Positions 1-8,111 are shown, counted from the stretch's first letter. The stretch is DNA of 15,236 bases from Treponema sp. (GCA_016297805.1 JAEDFX010000055.1:1-15236), one strand, 5' to 3'. Notes: generated by a model not told the origin, from the sequence alone. Translations and numbers: made by a program.

Positions 1-33
1 GAAATTCAGGATTTACTTAAACTTTTTACTTTA

Positions 34-79
34 AGTTCGTGGGCGGTAGGTTTTTAGCCTGCGGGATTAGTTAAAAAGA
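34..79. other. Degenerate GC-rich inverted element, possible cassette boundary (attC-like)
   Basis: The stretch contains GGGCGGT (41-47), a short AGG/CCT inverted pair (48-60), then GCGGG (61-65) and GTTAAAA (70-76), which is close to the integron core GTTRRRY. An AT hairpin, ACTTAAA/TTTAAGT with an 8-nt loop, lies just left (15-36). A related arrangement (CGGT...GCGGG...GTTTAA) occurs at 876-905 on the other side of the three-gene unit. Treponema denticola is known to carry a chromosomal integron, which makes the idea reasonable. The match is weak, and this could be plain intergenic DNA or a poor terminator for the leftward genes. Confidence 0.25.
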
Positions 80-365
80 TGTTGTATTATTTCTGATAAA
101 ATCCGTTGAACTGTCTTCTGACCATGTTTTATACATATCAAGATAATGTTCTTTAATGAACTTTTGGATTTTTGTTATCTCATGCCCCTTAAGAGTTCCT
201 TCTGCTTTAACTACGGTAGATCCATCACTTCTAACAAAAAACTTTGCTCCAGCCTCTTTCAGAAAGTTTTGTATCACTAGCATGAACATGCATAGCTTCA
301 ATAATGCAATGTTCTGTGTAATACAAATAATATCCGCAGATTTTATATGGATAATATTTAGGCAT
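71..365 (-). pseudogene. DUF4160 family protein, broken by a single-base frameshift
   Basis: Read from ATG at 365, the frame gives MPKYYPYKICGYYLYY, then the E-A-M-H-V-H-A-S-D segment typical of DUF4160, and soon stops. The rest of the family pattern (G-A-K-F-F-V-R-S-D-G-S-T-V-V, then K-I-Q-K-F-I-K-E) continues in the next frame to the stop at 71-73. Removing one T from the TTT at 257-259 (an extra A in the coding strand) joins the two halves as K-L-S-E-E-A-G-A-K-F-F and gives a 97-residue protein. A GGAGA ribosome site precedes ATG 365, and that start overlaps the stop of the upstream gene by 8 nt. The biochemical role of DUF4160 is unknown; it is often found in small paired-gene cassettes. 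The shift could be a true mutation or a sequencing error. Confidence 0.75.
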
Positions 366-594
366 TTTCAGTCTCCATATATTCTCTATCTTTAGCCCAA
401 ATATTCTGAACAATTACCTGTTCAATTTCATCCATATTTGTTTCCAACATTTTTCCTTCTTCGGAAATAAACATGGCATGATCAGGATTTTTCAAATTAA
501 GTATGCTGATTCCATCTTCCTTTCTTGTGAAAGCATATCCGTCAATAATCATATTTGCATTTTCAGCAATCTCTGTAATTTTCTCTTCAGACAT
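358..594 (-). CDS. Small protein of unknown function, middle gene of DUF4160 unit
   Basis: This is a 78-residue acidic protein with no signal peptide or membrane segment. Readable features are a short beta-rich core (residues about 17-50, with I-S-I-L-N-L and H-A-M-F-I-S) followed by a helical, acidic C-terminus. A GGAGG ribosome site lies 6 nt before ATG 594. The start overlaps the stop of the upstream gene (ATGTCTGA), and its stop overlaps the start of the DUF4160 gene (ATGCCTAA), so the three are almost certainly translationally coupled. I recognise the arrangement as one seen next to DUF4160 genes but cannot name a function. An antitoxin or immunity-like partner role is only a guess from its size and coupling. 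Confidence 0.7.
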   Translation of the reverse strand: MSEEKITEIAENANMIIDGYAFTRKEDGISILNLKNPDHAMFISEEGKMLETNMDEIEQVIVQNIWAKDREYMETENA

Positions 595-859
595 ATCTAA
601 CCTCCACTTTTTTTATTGGTCGATAAAATTTTTCCGGGTCCATATACAGATTCTCAAGAATTGGCTGCAAATCTATATAATCTTCCTGTTCTGATTTACC
701 AATGTTCTTTTTAGTAACAACAAGATAGCCGTTGTCCCATTCTTTTACGTTTATATATTTTTCAAGATTTTTTGAAGTAAGAAATTTTAGTTTAACATTT
801 CCAAAAGAGAAAATAGAATATTCACCATCACTATATAAATAGGCTGTTGTATTATTCAT
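587..859 (-). CDS. Small protein of unknown function, first gene of DUF4160 unit
   Basis: This is a 90-residue soluble protein starting M-N-N-T-T-A-Y-L-Y, with a beta-rich N-terminal half and a conserved-looking C-terminal segment E-D-Y-I-D-L-Q-P-I-L-E-N-L-Y. No catalytic motif is evident. A strong AGGAGG site (864-870, complement) sits 5 nt before the ATG. It is the promoter-proximal gene of a leftward three-gene unit and overlaps the next gene by 8 nt. The operon-like structure resembles small accessory or toxin-antitoxin-like cassettes, but nothing in the sequence proves such activity. Confidence 0.7.
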   Translation of the reverse strand: MNNTTAYLYSDGEYSIFSFGNVKLKFLTSKNLEKYINVKEWDNGYLVVTKKNIGKSEQEDYIDLQPILENLYMDPEKFYRPIKKVEVRYV

Positions 860-875
860 GATTTCCTCCTGTGTA

Positions 876-905
876 AGACCGCCGGTCAGAGCGGGCGTTG
901 TTTAA
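876..905. other. GCGGGCGTTG element upstream of three-gene unit, possible attC-like end
   Basis: The GC-rich run GACCGCCGGTC (877-887) and GCGGGCGTTG (891-900) followed by TTTAA lies in the 5' leader of the 587-859 gene. The ending GGGCGTTR resembles the right end of many integron attC sites. A weaker relative occurs at 34-79. Orientation relative to the genes is ambiguous and no integrase is visible. It could instead form a leader hairpin (GACC/GGTC). Confidence 0.25.
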
Positions 906-970
906 TAGGAAAGCGTTAAAAAAAATTGAGATGTAGCAATTTTTTAGCTTGTCCTACTGTAACTAACTAT

Positions 971-1000
971 AATATAGCATAATTTTTATCTTTTTTGCAG
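971..1000 (-). promoter_or_regulatory. Possible promoter for the three-gene unit
   Basis: On the complement, CTGCAA (995-1000) and TATATT (971-976) are separated by 18 bp, about 110 nt before the 859 start. The -35 match is poor. In such AT-rich DNA the -10 could arise by chance. Confidence 0.3.
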
Positions 1001-1073
1001 ATAAAATTTAAGGTATATGAGATCCTTGATCTTCTGTAATCATCAGTTTTAAAATTGACTGTATTAATCTTCG

Positions 1074-1556
1074 TTATTGCTCTTTAATCGACAAAAAAAT
1101 CTCTGTTTTTCCTTTTTCAGCCCCTAAGAATTCCCTGATTTCATTTACATCACTAACATCAAGTCTTCCAAGCCGCGTGAAATTCCAGCTATTGCTGCCG
1201 TAATAAAAGCAAATGTTGTTTCCCATGTACAGAATGATGTCTCCGGGAATAGTATCAATCTGAGAATTATCTGTTGGAAGTCTTGAACCAAATGTTCCGA
1301 CTTTTTCAAATCCGCCATAGTCATCAGTTTTTACAGTTACATCGCCTTTTGAAAGTAGTTCAAGGAGAGCTTTTGTTGCTACATTGTCTACCAGTGTTGC
1401 AGTTTTTGTTACACCATTTACGGTTACATTTATTCTTAAGTCAGATACAATATCCCCTTTAGCAGTTGAATTATTATTTACTCGTGTATTTTCATTTGCA
1501 CAGGCTGTAAAAGTCAGCACACACATGGTAAGCATTATAGTTATTATCTTTTTCAT
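1074..1556 (-). CDS. Cyclophilin-like-fold lipoprotein
   Basis: This is a 160-residue exported protein. The N-terminus M-K-K-I-I-T-I-M-L-T is a signal peptide ending in lipobox F-T-A-C with the lipidated Cys at residue 19, followed by a short Asn/Thr-rich linker. Residues about 38-157 match the small bacterial cyclophilin-like fold: V-T-V-N-G near the start, a T-K-A-L-L-E-L-L helix, G-D-I-I-L-Y and I-C-F-Y-Y strands, and an R-L-G-R-L-D turn. Such proteins are generally not shown to be prolyl isomerases, and the ligand is unknown. An in-frame TTG lies five codons upstream, but ATG 1556 gives the proper signal peptide. It starts 5 nt after the aldo/keto reductase stop and is the last gene of the long operon. 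A second protein of apparently the same fold is at 3261-3725. Confidence 0.8.
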   Translation of the reverse strand: MKKIITIMLTMCVLTFTACANENTRVNNNSTAKGDIVSDLRINVTVNGVTKTATLVDNVATKALLELLSKGDVTVKTDDYGGFEKVGTFGSRLPTDNSQIDTIPGDIILYMGNNICFYYGSNSWNFTRLGRLDVSDVNEIREFLGAEKGKTEIFLSIKEQ

Positions 1557-1561
1557 ATTTC

Positions 1562-2377
1562 TTATTCCCAACCTTTCATCCAGTCGTACAGAGTTTCTTT
1601 TCTATCAAGTTTTTTAATTTCCGATAAATCCTCATCTGTCAGATTAAAATCAAAAATTTCCAGATTCTGTTTCATTCGTTCTGGATTCCGTGACTTAGGA
1701 ATTGCTGCAATTTCATTCTGAACCAAAAAACGAAGAGCTACATGATTAGCAGTCTTGCCATATTTTTCACCAATTTTTATCAGAATCGGTTCTTCTGCAA
1801 TTTTTACATTTCCACCACCAAAAGGAGCCCAGGCTTCTGTCTGAATGTTTTTTGCTTTTAAATACTCCTTCAATTCCAATTCAGGATAATAAACATGGGA
1901 TTCAATCTGATTTACGGCAGGAATTATAGAACAGTTTTCAAGAATTGGCTTCAACTTTCGTTCATTAAAACTTGAAACTCCAATGGCCCTTGCTTTTCCA
2001 TCTTTATAAGCTTCTTCCAAAGCTTTATACATTTCAACTGACTCAGGATATGGCTCATGAATCAATAATAAATCCACATAATCAAGTCCAAGTTTTTTTA
2101 GAGAATCTTCAATTCCTTGCTTTGCTTTTTCATAACTGTTGCATGGTTCATTCAGTTTTGTGGTAATAAATAGTTCGCTTCTACTGATTCCGCATCTTCG
2201 AACAGCTTCTCCAACGTCAGCTTCATTTCCGTACATTCTTGCAGTATCAATCATTCTGTAGCCACAATCAATTGCAGAAAGGATTGTCTTAATTCCATCT
2301 TCACCTTTTAATCCTACAGTGCCATAGCCAATCATTGGCATTTTGACACCATTATTAAGAATCACAAAATTATTCAT
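1562..2377 (-). CDS. Aldo/keto reductase, NADPH-dependent
   Basis: This is a complete 271-residue TIM-barrel oxidoreductase of the 2,5-diketo-gluconate-reductase-like group, which reduces carbonyl compounds with NAD(P)H. The catalytic tetrad is intact: Asp44 (in I-D-T-A), Tyr49 (M-Y-G-N-E), Lys74 (I-T-T-K-L) and His107 (L-L-I-H). The cofactor-phosphate motif I-P-K-S-R-N-P-E-R lies near the C-terminus. I chose ATG 2377, preceded by AAGGGAA, over an in-frame GTG two codons earlier. The start overlaps the DUF3737 stop by 8 nt (ATGAATAA), so translation is probably coupled. The substrate cannot be told from the sequence. It is cytoplasmic, with no signal peptide. Confidence 0.93.
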   Translation of the reverse strand: MNNFVILNNGVKMPMIGYGTVGLKGEDGIKTILSAIDCGYRMIDTARMYGNEADVGEAVRRCGISRSELFITTKLNEPCNSYEKAKQGIEDSLKKLGLDYVDLLLIHEPYPESVEMYKALEEAYKDGKARAIGVSSFNERKLKPILENCSIIPAVNQIESHVYYPELELKEYLKAKNIQTEAWAPFGGGNVKIAEEPILIKIGEKYGKTANHVALRFLVQNEIAAIPKSRNPERMKQNLEIFDFNLTDEDLSEIKKLDRKETLYDWMKGWE

Positions 2378-3227
2378 TTTCACTTCCCTTTATCATTATT
2401 TTACAATCTGTTTTTCCACCAACAGTTTCATCAAGAATAATCTGGCCAATTTCATCAGCAGAAATTTCTCCACTAATAGGATTTTTTACGCTGTCAATTT
2501 TTCCTTTTATTTCGGCACAAACTTCTGATTTTTCAAAAGCAAGATCACACCCTTCCATTGTGCAGTTTATAAGCTTCAGATTTTTGCAGTAACAGAATGG
2601 CTGTGTTCCGATAATCTTACAGTTTATAAAAGTAAGATTTTCAGAATACCAGGCAAGATATTCACCTTTGATTACACTGTCACGAATTTCAAAATTCTTT
2701 GAATGCCAAAAAGCATCTTTTGTATCAAAGTTGCAGTCAGAAAGCTCAAAATCTGAACAGTACTGAAAAGAATATTTTCCTTTCATTTTAAGATTCCTGA
2801 TTTTCCCCTTCTGAACTTCAAAAAAAGGATATTCACTTCCATGAATTTCTGAATCTTCAACAGTAATACCGCGAACTTTCCAGATGAACTCAGGAGAATC
2901 AACTGTTACATTCCGCAGCGTTACATTTTCACATTCACGAAGGGCTTTTATTCCCATCATTTTTGTGTCTTTAATTTCGATATTTTTATCATACCAGAGG
3001 GCTGCACGACAGTTTACAGTCATTTCACAGTTTAAAATTTTACCGTCTGTAACATGCCATAAAGGATACCGAAGATCCATAAAACATCCGTTTACATTAA
3101 TCCTTTGAGTCTCTTTCAAAAAAGATTCTCCATCGGCAGGGCCTGTAAAACGGCAGTTTTTGATTTCTGCATCGTGAATACCGTAAAGAGCCCGTTCTTC
3201 ATCGTAAGTTTGATATTCATATATCAT
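2370..3227 (-). CDS. DUF3737 family right-handed beta-solenoid protein
   Basis: This is a 285-residue protein built of about ten repeats of roughly 20 residues, each ending in a strand of the type I-x-N/D-C/S-x-I/M (for example I-K-N-C-R-F, I-L-N-C-E-M, V-E-D-S-E-I-H-G, L-I-N-C-T-M-E-G). This indicates a pectate-lyase-like beta-helix without an obvious catalytic site. No signal peptide is present, so it is presumably cytoplasmic. The longer frame begins at ATG 3239, but its second to fourth codons are themselves a GGAGGAA ribosome site 4-5 nt before ATG 3227. The shorter start M-I-Y-E-Y-Q-T-Y is therefore preferred. The family is widespread in gut bacteria next to LysR, hydrolase and reductase genes; its function is unknown. 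Confidence 0.85.
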   Translation of the reverse strand: MIYEYQTYDEERALYGIHDAEIKNCRFTGPADGESFLKETQRINVNGCFMDLRYPLWHVTDGKILNCEMTVNCRAALWYDKNIEIKDTKMMGIKALRECENVTLRNVTVDSPEFIWKVRGITVEDSEIHGSEYPFFEVQKGKIRNLKMKGKYSFQYCSDFELSDCNFDTKDAFWHSKNFEIRDSVIKGEYLAWYSENLTFINCKIIGTQPFCYCKNLKLINCTMEGCDLAFEKSEVCAEIKGKIDSVKNPISGEISADEIGQIILDETVGGKTDCKIMIKGSENE

Positions 3228-3260
3228 GTTTTCCTCCATGGAAATAATTCAGAATTATTT

Positions 3261-3725
3261 TTATTTAGAAATTGTAACAAGCTTATTTCCCCAGTATTCC
3301 AATGTTGGGTTATCTTCTACAGCTTTAATGAATTCTGGAGTGGCCTGAATGTCACCAATTTTTGTAAGCTGCATGTTTACCTTTGCATCATGATAAAACA
3401 GAATGATTCTGTTTGGATGAGAATAGTAAACTTCCCCAGCTTTTGCTTCTGTAACCTTTACAGGACTTGATTCATACTTGTAACGGCGGCTGATATCGTA
3501 ATACTGGAAATATTCCCATCCGTTATAATTGTCAAAATCATAAATCGGAAGATTCCAGCTCTGATTTCCTACATCGTGTACAATCTGATTTGCAGTAGGA
3601 TTATCTAATGTTACCATTGTGAAAGTCTTACTATTTTGACCGAATCTGACTTTCAGATTTCCCTTTGCAAAAGCAAAACCTGACATCATCATAAATGCCA
3701 ATACAACTGTTGTGATTTTTTTCAT
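3261..3725 (-). CDS. Exported cyclophilin-like-fold protein
   Basis: This is a 154-residue protein with a clear signal peptide (M-K-K-I-T-T-V-V-L-A-F-M-M-M-S) ending A-F-A before Lys21. It lacks a lipobox Cys, so it is probably periplasmic. The mature part follows the pattern of the 1074-1556 protein: an initial strand with K-T-F-T-M, a D-N-P-T-A-N-Q-I helix, a G-E-V-Y-Y-S-H-P strand, I-I-L-F-Y-H-D, then L-T-K-I-G-D-I and a final helix. Fold assignment is by this pattern and is less certain than for the paralogue. Its GGAGG site lies inside the last codons of the permease gene, and the start is 2 nt after that stop. This suggests tight coupling to the ABC transporter and possibly a periplasmic partner role (inference). 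Confidence 0.75.
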   Translation of the reverse strand: MKKITTVVLAFMMMSGFAFAKGNLKVRFGQNSKTFTMVTLDNPTANQIVHDVGNQSWNLPIYDFDNYNGWEYFQYYDISRRYKYESSPVKVTEAKAGEVYYSHPNRIILFYHDAKVNMQLTKIGDIQATPEFIKAVEDNPTLEYWGNKLVTISK

Positions 3726-3727
3726 AC

Positions 3728-6043
3728 TTACCTCCAGTTCCTGATTCTTTCTCCAAAGAGCCAGGCAAAAAATATAAACATAAGAACTATGATTACAGCC
3801 GGTAGAAAAACCATCTGTAATCCAGGATGTGAAGTAAAACCTGCAATGCCGGCACTTCGCATCAAAATATCAATCAACGGATCAGAAATTAAAGCTCCTG
3901 TAACAAGAGCAATGACTGATCCAATAATTGCCACAATTAAAAATCGAAGGACAAAACTCCATCTTAAAGATTCAAAACTGAATCCTAAAAGTCTGTAATT
4001 GTTCAAATCACTTTTTTCTTCAGTAATGATTCTTTTACTTGAAAGAACGATTGAAATAAGAATAAAAATTCCGCTTATGACATACATAAAAACAATAAGC
4101 ATTTTCATTGACCGTAAAATCCCGTATAAACCAGGCCAGCTGTTTTCATGAACATGAACATCGCTTCCAAATTTCTGTTCAAGTGCATCCATTATTTCAA
4201 ATTTTTTATTTTCATCCTGCAGAAAATAATGGTGGCACCACAAAGCAGGATTATCCCGTCCAATTCTCAAATAACCATCTTTTGTCATGCCAAAATTTTC
4301 ACCGGTATCATTTGCACACTGATACGTTCCTGTAATCACAAAGTCCTGACCAGGCGTATATCGACTTCCAATTTTTACTTTGTCACCAATTTTTAATCCC
4401 AGGTCCTTCATCAAAAATTCTGTAATTACAATTTCATTATCTTCAGTACAAGTTTTTCCTTCAAAAATATGAAAATGGTCGGCAGCATTCGTAACATTTG
4501 CTGTGTAATCTTTACCATTCAGACGCAAGGTTGGCATTCCAAGCACATAATGCTCTTTTATTTGAGAATACTGATTTATGATTTCTTCAAAATCTTCAAT
4601 AGTTTCATCTCCAAAGCTTTGCACTCCAAGATGCATATCTGTTGGATTAAATGCATCCATAAGTCCTTCGCCTCTTGGTCCAAGCCAGGCATTTATCCTG
4701 ATTACAAAAGTTGAAAACAGTACAAGGAGAATCGAAATGATAAGTGTGCTGAAGTAATCCTTTTTACGGCTTTCAACCTGGCGAAGTGCCATCCATAACA
4801 AAAGTCCTTTTTTATGAATCATGGATTTGGCTGCAATTTGATTTTTATTGTCATTCAGTCTTATGGCATTAAGAGGACTGATTCTTTTGATTCTGATACT
4901 TTGGAAAAAAACAAAAGCAAAAAATAAAACATAAATCAAAATCAAAAACAGTATTAAAATCATATAAGGGATATCAACTGGAATAAAAAGACTTGTTGTT
5001 CCATTCTGACTTTTCAAAATCACACTGGAAGCTGGAATACTTAAAAATGCTCCCATAATGCTGCCTAAAATAACAGGAATCATAAAAAGCAAAGAAAAGT
5101 TTATGGAAAGTATTCTGGATTCATATCCCAATTCCTTATAAATACCAAAATGATTCTTTTCTTCATCTATGGCTGTTTTTACAGTATGGGAAAGCACAAA
5201 CAAGGTAACTAAAAACAGTACCAGTGCAAAAGTTCCAAACATTGCTGCAAAAGAATTTGAAAGCAAAAGCATAAAATGAACTATTGTGTCAGTAGAATGT
5301 ACATCTTCTGTATATTTTGTGATGTCTGAATTTTCATTCAGATATTTATTAAAATCTAAAGTTTCTTTCACAGCAGCAGATTTTTTCTCTTTTACATGAA
5401 GAAGAATTCCGTCTCTGGCCAGAGCATCAAAACCGCTTTCCGAAACCATTTCCACCATTTCTTCAAAATCATACTGAGAGATCAGAATTGTTTTCATACC
5501 GAACATGGTGCTTCCCATAAACGGATCTTCAAAAAAACCAGCAATCTTAAGTTCTTTAATAAGTCCGTTTCGACCAATTATTACATCAACGTTTTTCCCA
5601 ACTTCCACATTCTCGTAAATTTCAGAAAAAGAAAACGGTACAAAACATTCCCCAATTCCTAATTCATCAGCCTTAATTCCAGATTTTTTATATCGCCCGT
5701 CATCAACAATAAAGCATCCTTCGCTGTCACTTTCAGTATGCGAAATCTCGTAATTTGCCATAATCATATTCTGAATGTTCAAAGATTCTACTTTTCCTAG
5801 TTCAGAAATATTTTTGATCAATTCACTTTTTTCATTCTCAGAAGTAGTATTTGTGAGCCAGAAAGAAATATCACCAAATTCACCACGGTGCATCTCTTGT
5901 TTTTCATAAGAAGCCGTACTATGCAGAACAGTAAAAAGTGAACAGCTCACGGCACCTACAATAGCTACAAATGCAAATATTCCAATAAGAGAAAAATTAT
6001 GAGATTTCCAGAAAGATTTAAAAATCAACTTATTCCGTTTCAT
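3728..6043 (-). CDS. ABC transporter permease with two FtsX domains
   Basis: This is a 771-residue inner-membrane protein. Predicted membrane spans are at about 18-42, 257-286, 311-336, 358-381, 430-450, 645-669, 696-718 and 742-764. The eight spans form two four-helix FtsX units, each with a large extracytoplasmic domain (about 43-255 and 451-644). This resembles a head-to-tail fusion of two MacB/LolC-type permeases, so one chain could make the whole membrane channel with a dimer of the adjacent ATPase. Such systems move lipoproteins, peptides or lipophilic compounds or work mechanically on the periplasm; the cargo is not evident. An AGGA site is about 8 nt before ATG 6043, and the ATPase gene ends 18 nt upstream. 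Confidence 0.93.
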   Translation of the reverse strand: MKRNKLIFKSFWKSHNFSLIGIFAFVAIVGAVSCSLFTVLHSTASYEKQEMHRGEFGDISFWLTNTTSENEKSELIKNISELGKVESLNIQNMIMANYEISHTESDSEGCFIVDDGRYKKSGIKADELGIGECFVPFSFSEIYENVEVGKNVDVIIGRNGLIKELKIAGFFEDPFMGSTMFGMKTILISQYDFEEMVEMVSESGFDALARDGILLHVKEKKSAAVKETLDFNKYLNENSDITKYTEDVHSTDTIVHFMLLLSNSFAAMFGTFALVLFLVTLFVLSHTVKTAIDEEKNHFGIYKELGYESRILSINFSLLFMIPVILGSIMGAFLSIPASSVILKSQNGTTSLFIPVDIPYMILILFLILIYVLFFAFVFFQSIRIKRISPLNAIRLNDNKNQIAAKSMIHKKGLLLWMALRQVESRKKDYFSTLIISILLVLFSTFVIRINAWLGPRGEGLMDAFNPTDMHLGVQSFGDETIEDFEEIINQYSQIKEHYVLGMPTLRLNGKDYTANVTNAADHFHIFEGKTCTEDNEIVITEFLMKDLGLKIGDKVKIGSRYTPGQDFVITGTYQCANDTGENFGMTKDGYLRIGRDNPALWCHHYFLQDENKKFEIMDALEQKFGSDVHVHENSWPGLYGILRSMKMLIVFMYVISGIFILISIVLSSKRIITEEKSDLNNYRLLGFSFESLRWSFVLRFLIVAIIGSVIALVTGALISDPLIDILMRSAGIAGFTSHPGLQMVFLPAVIIVLMFIFFAWLFGERIRNWR

Positions 6044-6061
6044 TTATTATTCCTAATTAAC

Positions 6062-6817
6062 TTACCAGCCTTTCTCCTGCAGCCACTTTCCCAAAATAAT
6101 TTCCCGTTCTTTTTCTTTTGATACTTCGTATTTTTCAAGTTCCATAGTCCCTGCAATTTTTCCGTCTTCAAGATAAATTATTTTTTCCCCATGGCAGGCT
6201 GTTTTCAAATCATGAGTAACCATCAGAATGGCATGGCCCTCTTCATTCAGTTCCATAAACAGCTTCATTACTTCATCGGAGTTTGCACGATTCAATGCCC
6301 CGGTAGGTTCATCTGCAAAAATAATTTCTGGCTCATTAATTACAGAGCGGGCAATTGCGCAACGCTGATTTTCTCCGCCACTTGTCTGATTTGGAAATTT
6401 ATCTTTTGCCAAAGTCAAATTCATTTTTGCAAAAAGTTTTTTTACCTTTTCTGCAACTTCTTTTTCACTTCGACTTCTGTTTAAAAATCCAGCAACCTTT
6501 ATATTTTCTTCCAGTGTAAGATTGGAAATTAAATTTGAATCCTGAAAAACAAACCCAAAATTTTCACTCCTGATTTTAGAAAGTTCTTTTTCTGATGCAG
6601 TTGAAATTTCTTTCTCACCTAAAAAAAGTTTCCCGCTTGTTATTTTATCTGTGCAGCTTAATGCATAAAGCAGCGTAGATTTTCCAGCTCCGGAACTTCC
6701 CATAATTACCGTAAAGCTTCCTTTTTCTATTTCAAGAGAAACTTCACTTAAAATACATATTTCTGAACTTCCTTTTTTTATGATTTTTGATATATTTTCA
6801 GCTTTCAGTAAGGTCAT
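6062..6817 (-). CDS. ABC transporter ATP-binding protein (LolD/MacB type)
   Basis: This is a 251-residue cytoplasmic ATPase for the downstream permease. Motifs in order are Walker A G-S-S-G-A-G-K-S-T (40-48), the Q-loop Gln92, an ABC signature S-G-G-E-N (146-150), Walker B I-I-F-A-D-E (165-170), the D-loop near A-L-N (174-176) and switch His202. Length and motif spacing fit the LolD/MacB group. The signature departs from the usual L-S-G-G-Q, with Thr before Ser and Glu-Asn after the glycines; a similar S-G-G-E-x form occurs in many exporters, so activity is still expected. GGAGG precedes ATG 6817 by 5 nt, and the ligase gene ends 14 nt upstream. Confidence 0.95.
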   Translation of the reverse strand: MTLLKAENISKIIKKGSSEICILSEVSLEIEKGSFTVIMGSSGAGKSTLLYALSCTDKITSGKLFLGEKEISTASEKELSKIRSENFGFVFQDSNLISNLTLEENIKVAGFLNRSRSEKEVAEKVKKLFAKMNLTLAKDKFPNQTSGGENQRCAIARSVINEPEIIFADEPTGALNRANSDEVMKLFMELNEEGHAILMVTHDLKTACHGEKIIYLEDGKIAGTMELEKYEVSKEKEREIILGKWLQEKGW

Positions 6818-6831
6818 TTTTTCCTCCAGAT

Positions 6832-8100
6832 TTATACAACAATCAGTTTTTTCTTTCCAGTTTTAGAATCCGCCTTTATTTCATCTACAACTTCAATTTT
6901 GTATTTCACAAATTCCATTTGCTTTTCTTTAAGTAATTTTTCAAAAAACAAATCCAGTTCATCCAAAATTGATTTTTCGCTCATGGATTTTTCAATCTGA
7001 ATTTTCATTACAAAATTTTCATCATCCTCTCGTACAAACTGATAGTCCAAAAGACCTTCAATGCAGATTCCCTCAACAGAAAGCGGATGAATAAAATCTT
7101 TCTTGCCATCTTTTTGAAACCACATGATATCTTCCTGACGGTTCAAAACAATTTTTGTATGAGTAAAGGAAGAATTAATTTCCAGCAGTTCAAGGCGATC
7201 TGTAATTTCATAACGGATAAGAGGCTGCAAAAAGTTATAAAGACAAGTAAGATACATTTTTCCGTCTGCCAACTCAATGAAATTCAAATCATCAAATAAA
7301 ATCATTCCTTCGTCTGAATCCGCTTCCACACCAAGAGCAAGACTTTCCGATGCCCCATAAAAATTAACGATTTTCTTTCCGAAAGTTTCCTCAAGATTTT
7401 TTCTAAGCCCGGGGATTAATGGCTCTCCGCAAGTTACAAACTGATGAATATTTTTACCAAGATCAACTTTCCCTTCCTGGACAAGACCTGCAACAATTTT
7501 CAAACCACTGGGATAACCCACCACAAAATTTGGATTAAAATCATTAATCTTTTTGCACCAGGTTTCCAAAGGTTCATTTATATCAATGAATAATGATTTA
7601 GCTCCAAAGGCATTACACGTTGAGCCAATTGATTCTACTCCTGCATAAGCTCCATCTGTTGCAGCAATATACAGAAAACGAACTCCAGATAATAGAATTT
7701 TCAAAAGCTTAAAAATGCTGATATTCCACATACAACCTCGTGTAATTGCAGCCATTACCGTCTGCCATGCAGAATCTGAATAGGCAAAAAAACGAGGAAT
7801 GCCAGTTGAACCCGAAGAATGAATTCGGTTCTGCTTAGCATTTTTATCTGTAAGAATCTGGTCATAGTTTTCGAATAGAATCTGTTTATTGATTACAGGA
7901 AACTTTTCAATTGAAGTTGAATCAATATTTTTTGAATTGATACCGTTTGCTTCAAAAGTTCTTTTATAAAAATCAGAATGTTCATAAGCATAGCGAAGGA
8001 TTTTTCTCAATTTTTTCTGCTGAATTTTCCGAATCTTTTTTTGTGAAGAATGAAGATTTTTTCTAAGTTCTAAAAACTTTGTGATAACTTGCAGATTCAT
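6832..8100 (-). CDS. PaaK/CapK-family acyl-adenylating ligase
   Basis: This is a 422-residue cytoplasmic protein of the phenylacetate-CoA ligase-like (coenzyme F390 synthetase/CapK) branch of adenylate-forming enzymes, which activate a carboxylic acid with ATP. Visible motifs are S-S-G-S-T-G (95-100, phosphate loop), G-Y-P-S (195-198), C-G-E (224-226), Y-G-A-S-E (248-252, adenine/acid binding), R-Y-E-I-T-D-R (296-302, the ribose-binding Asp region) and a C-terminal K-T-G-K-K-K that supplies the usual late lysine. The long basic N-terminal helix (K-K-I-R-K-I-Q-Q-K-K) is typical of CapK-type members. The substrate is unknown: a fatty, aromatic or bile-type acid are all possible. AAGGAG lies 7 nt before the ATG, and the amide hydrolase gene ends 11 nt upstream, so the pair may act on the same acid (inference). 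Confidence 0.85.
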   Translation of the reverse strand: MNLQVITKFLELRKNLHSSQKKIRKIQQKKLRKILRYAYEHSDFYKRTFEANGINSKNIDSTSIEKFPVINKQILFENYDQILTDKNAKQNRIHSSGSTGIPRFFAYSDSAWQTVMAAITRGCMWNISIFKLLKILLSGVRFLYIAATDGAYAGVESIGSTCNAFGAKSLFIDINEPLETWCKKINDFNPNFVVGYPSGLKIVAGLVQEGKVDLGKNIHQFVTCGEPLIPGLRKNLEETFGKKIVNFYGASESLALGVEADSDEGMILFDDLNFIELADGKMYLTCLYNFLQPLIRYEITDRLELLEINSSFTHTKIVLNRQEDIMWFQKDGKKDFIHPLSVEGICIEGLLDYQFVREDDENFVMKIQIEKSMSEKSILDELDLFFEKLLKEKQMEFVKYKIEVVDEIKADSKTGKKKLIVV

Positions 8101-8111
8101 AATCGCACTCC

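Noticed and set aside
257..259. Programmed ribosomal frameshift in the DUF4160 gene
   Set aside because: No recognised slippery heptamer or following structure is visible; simple mutation or read error is more likely.
1010..1073. Palindrome AGATC/GATCT near 1020-1032 as terminator of the ten-gene operon
   Set aside because: The stem is only 5 bp and no T-run follows on the leftward strand.
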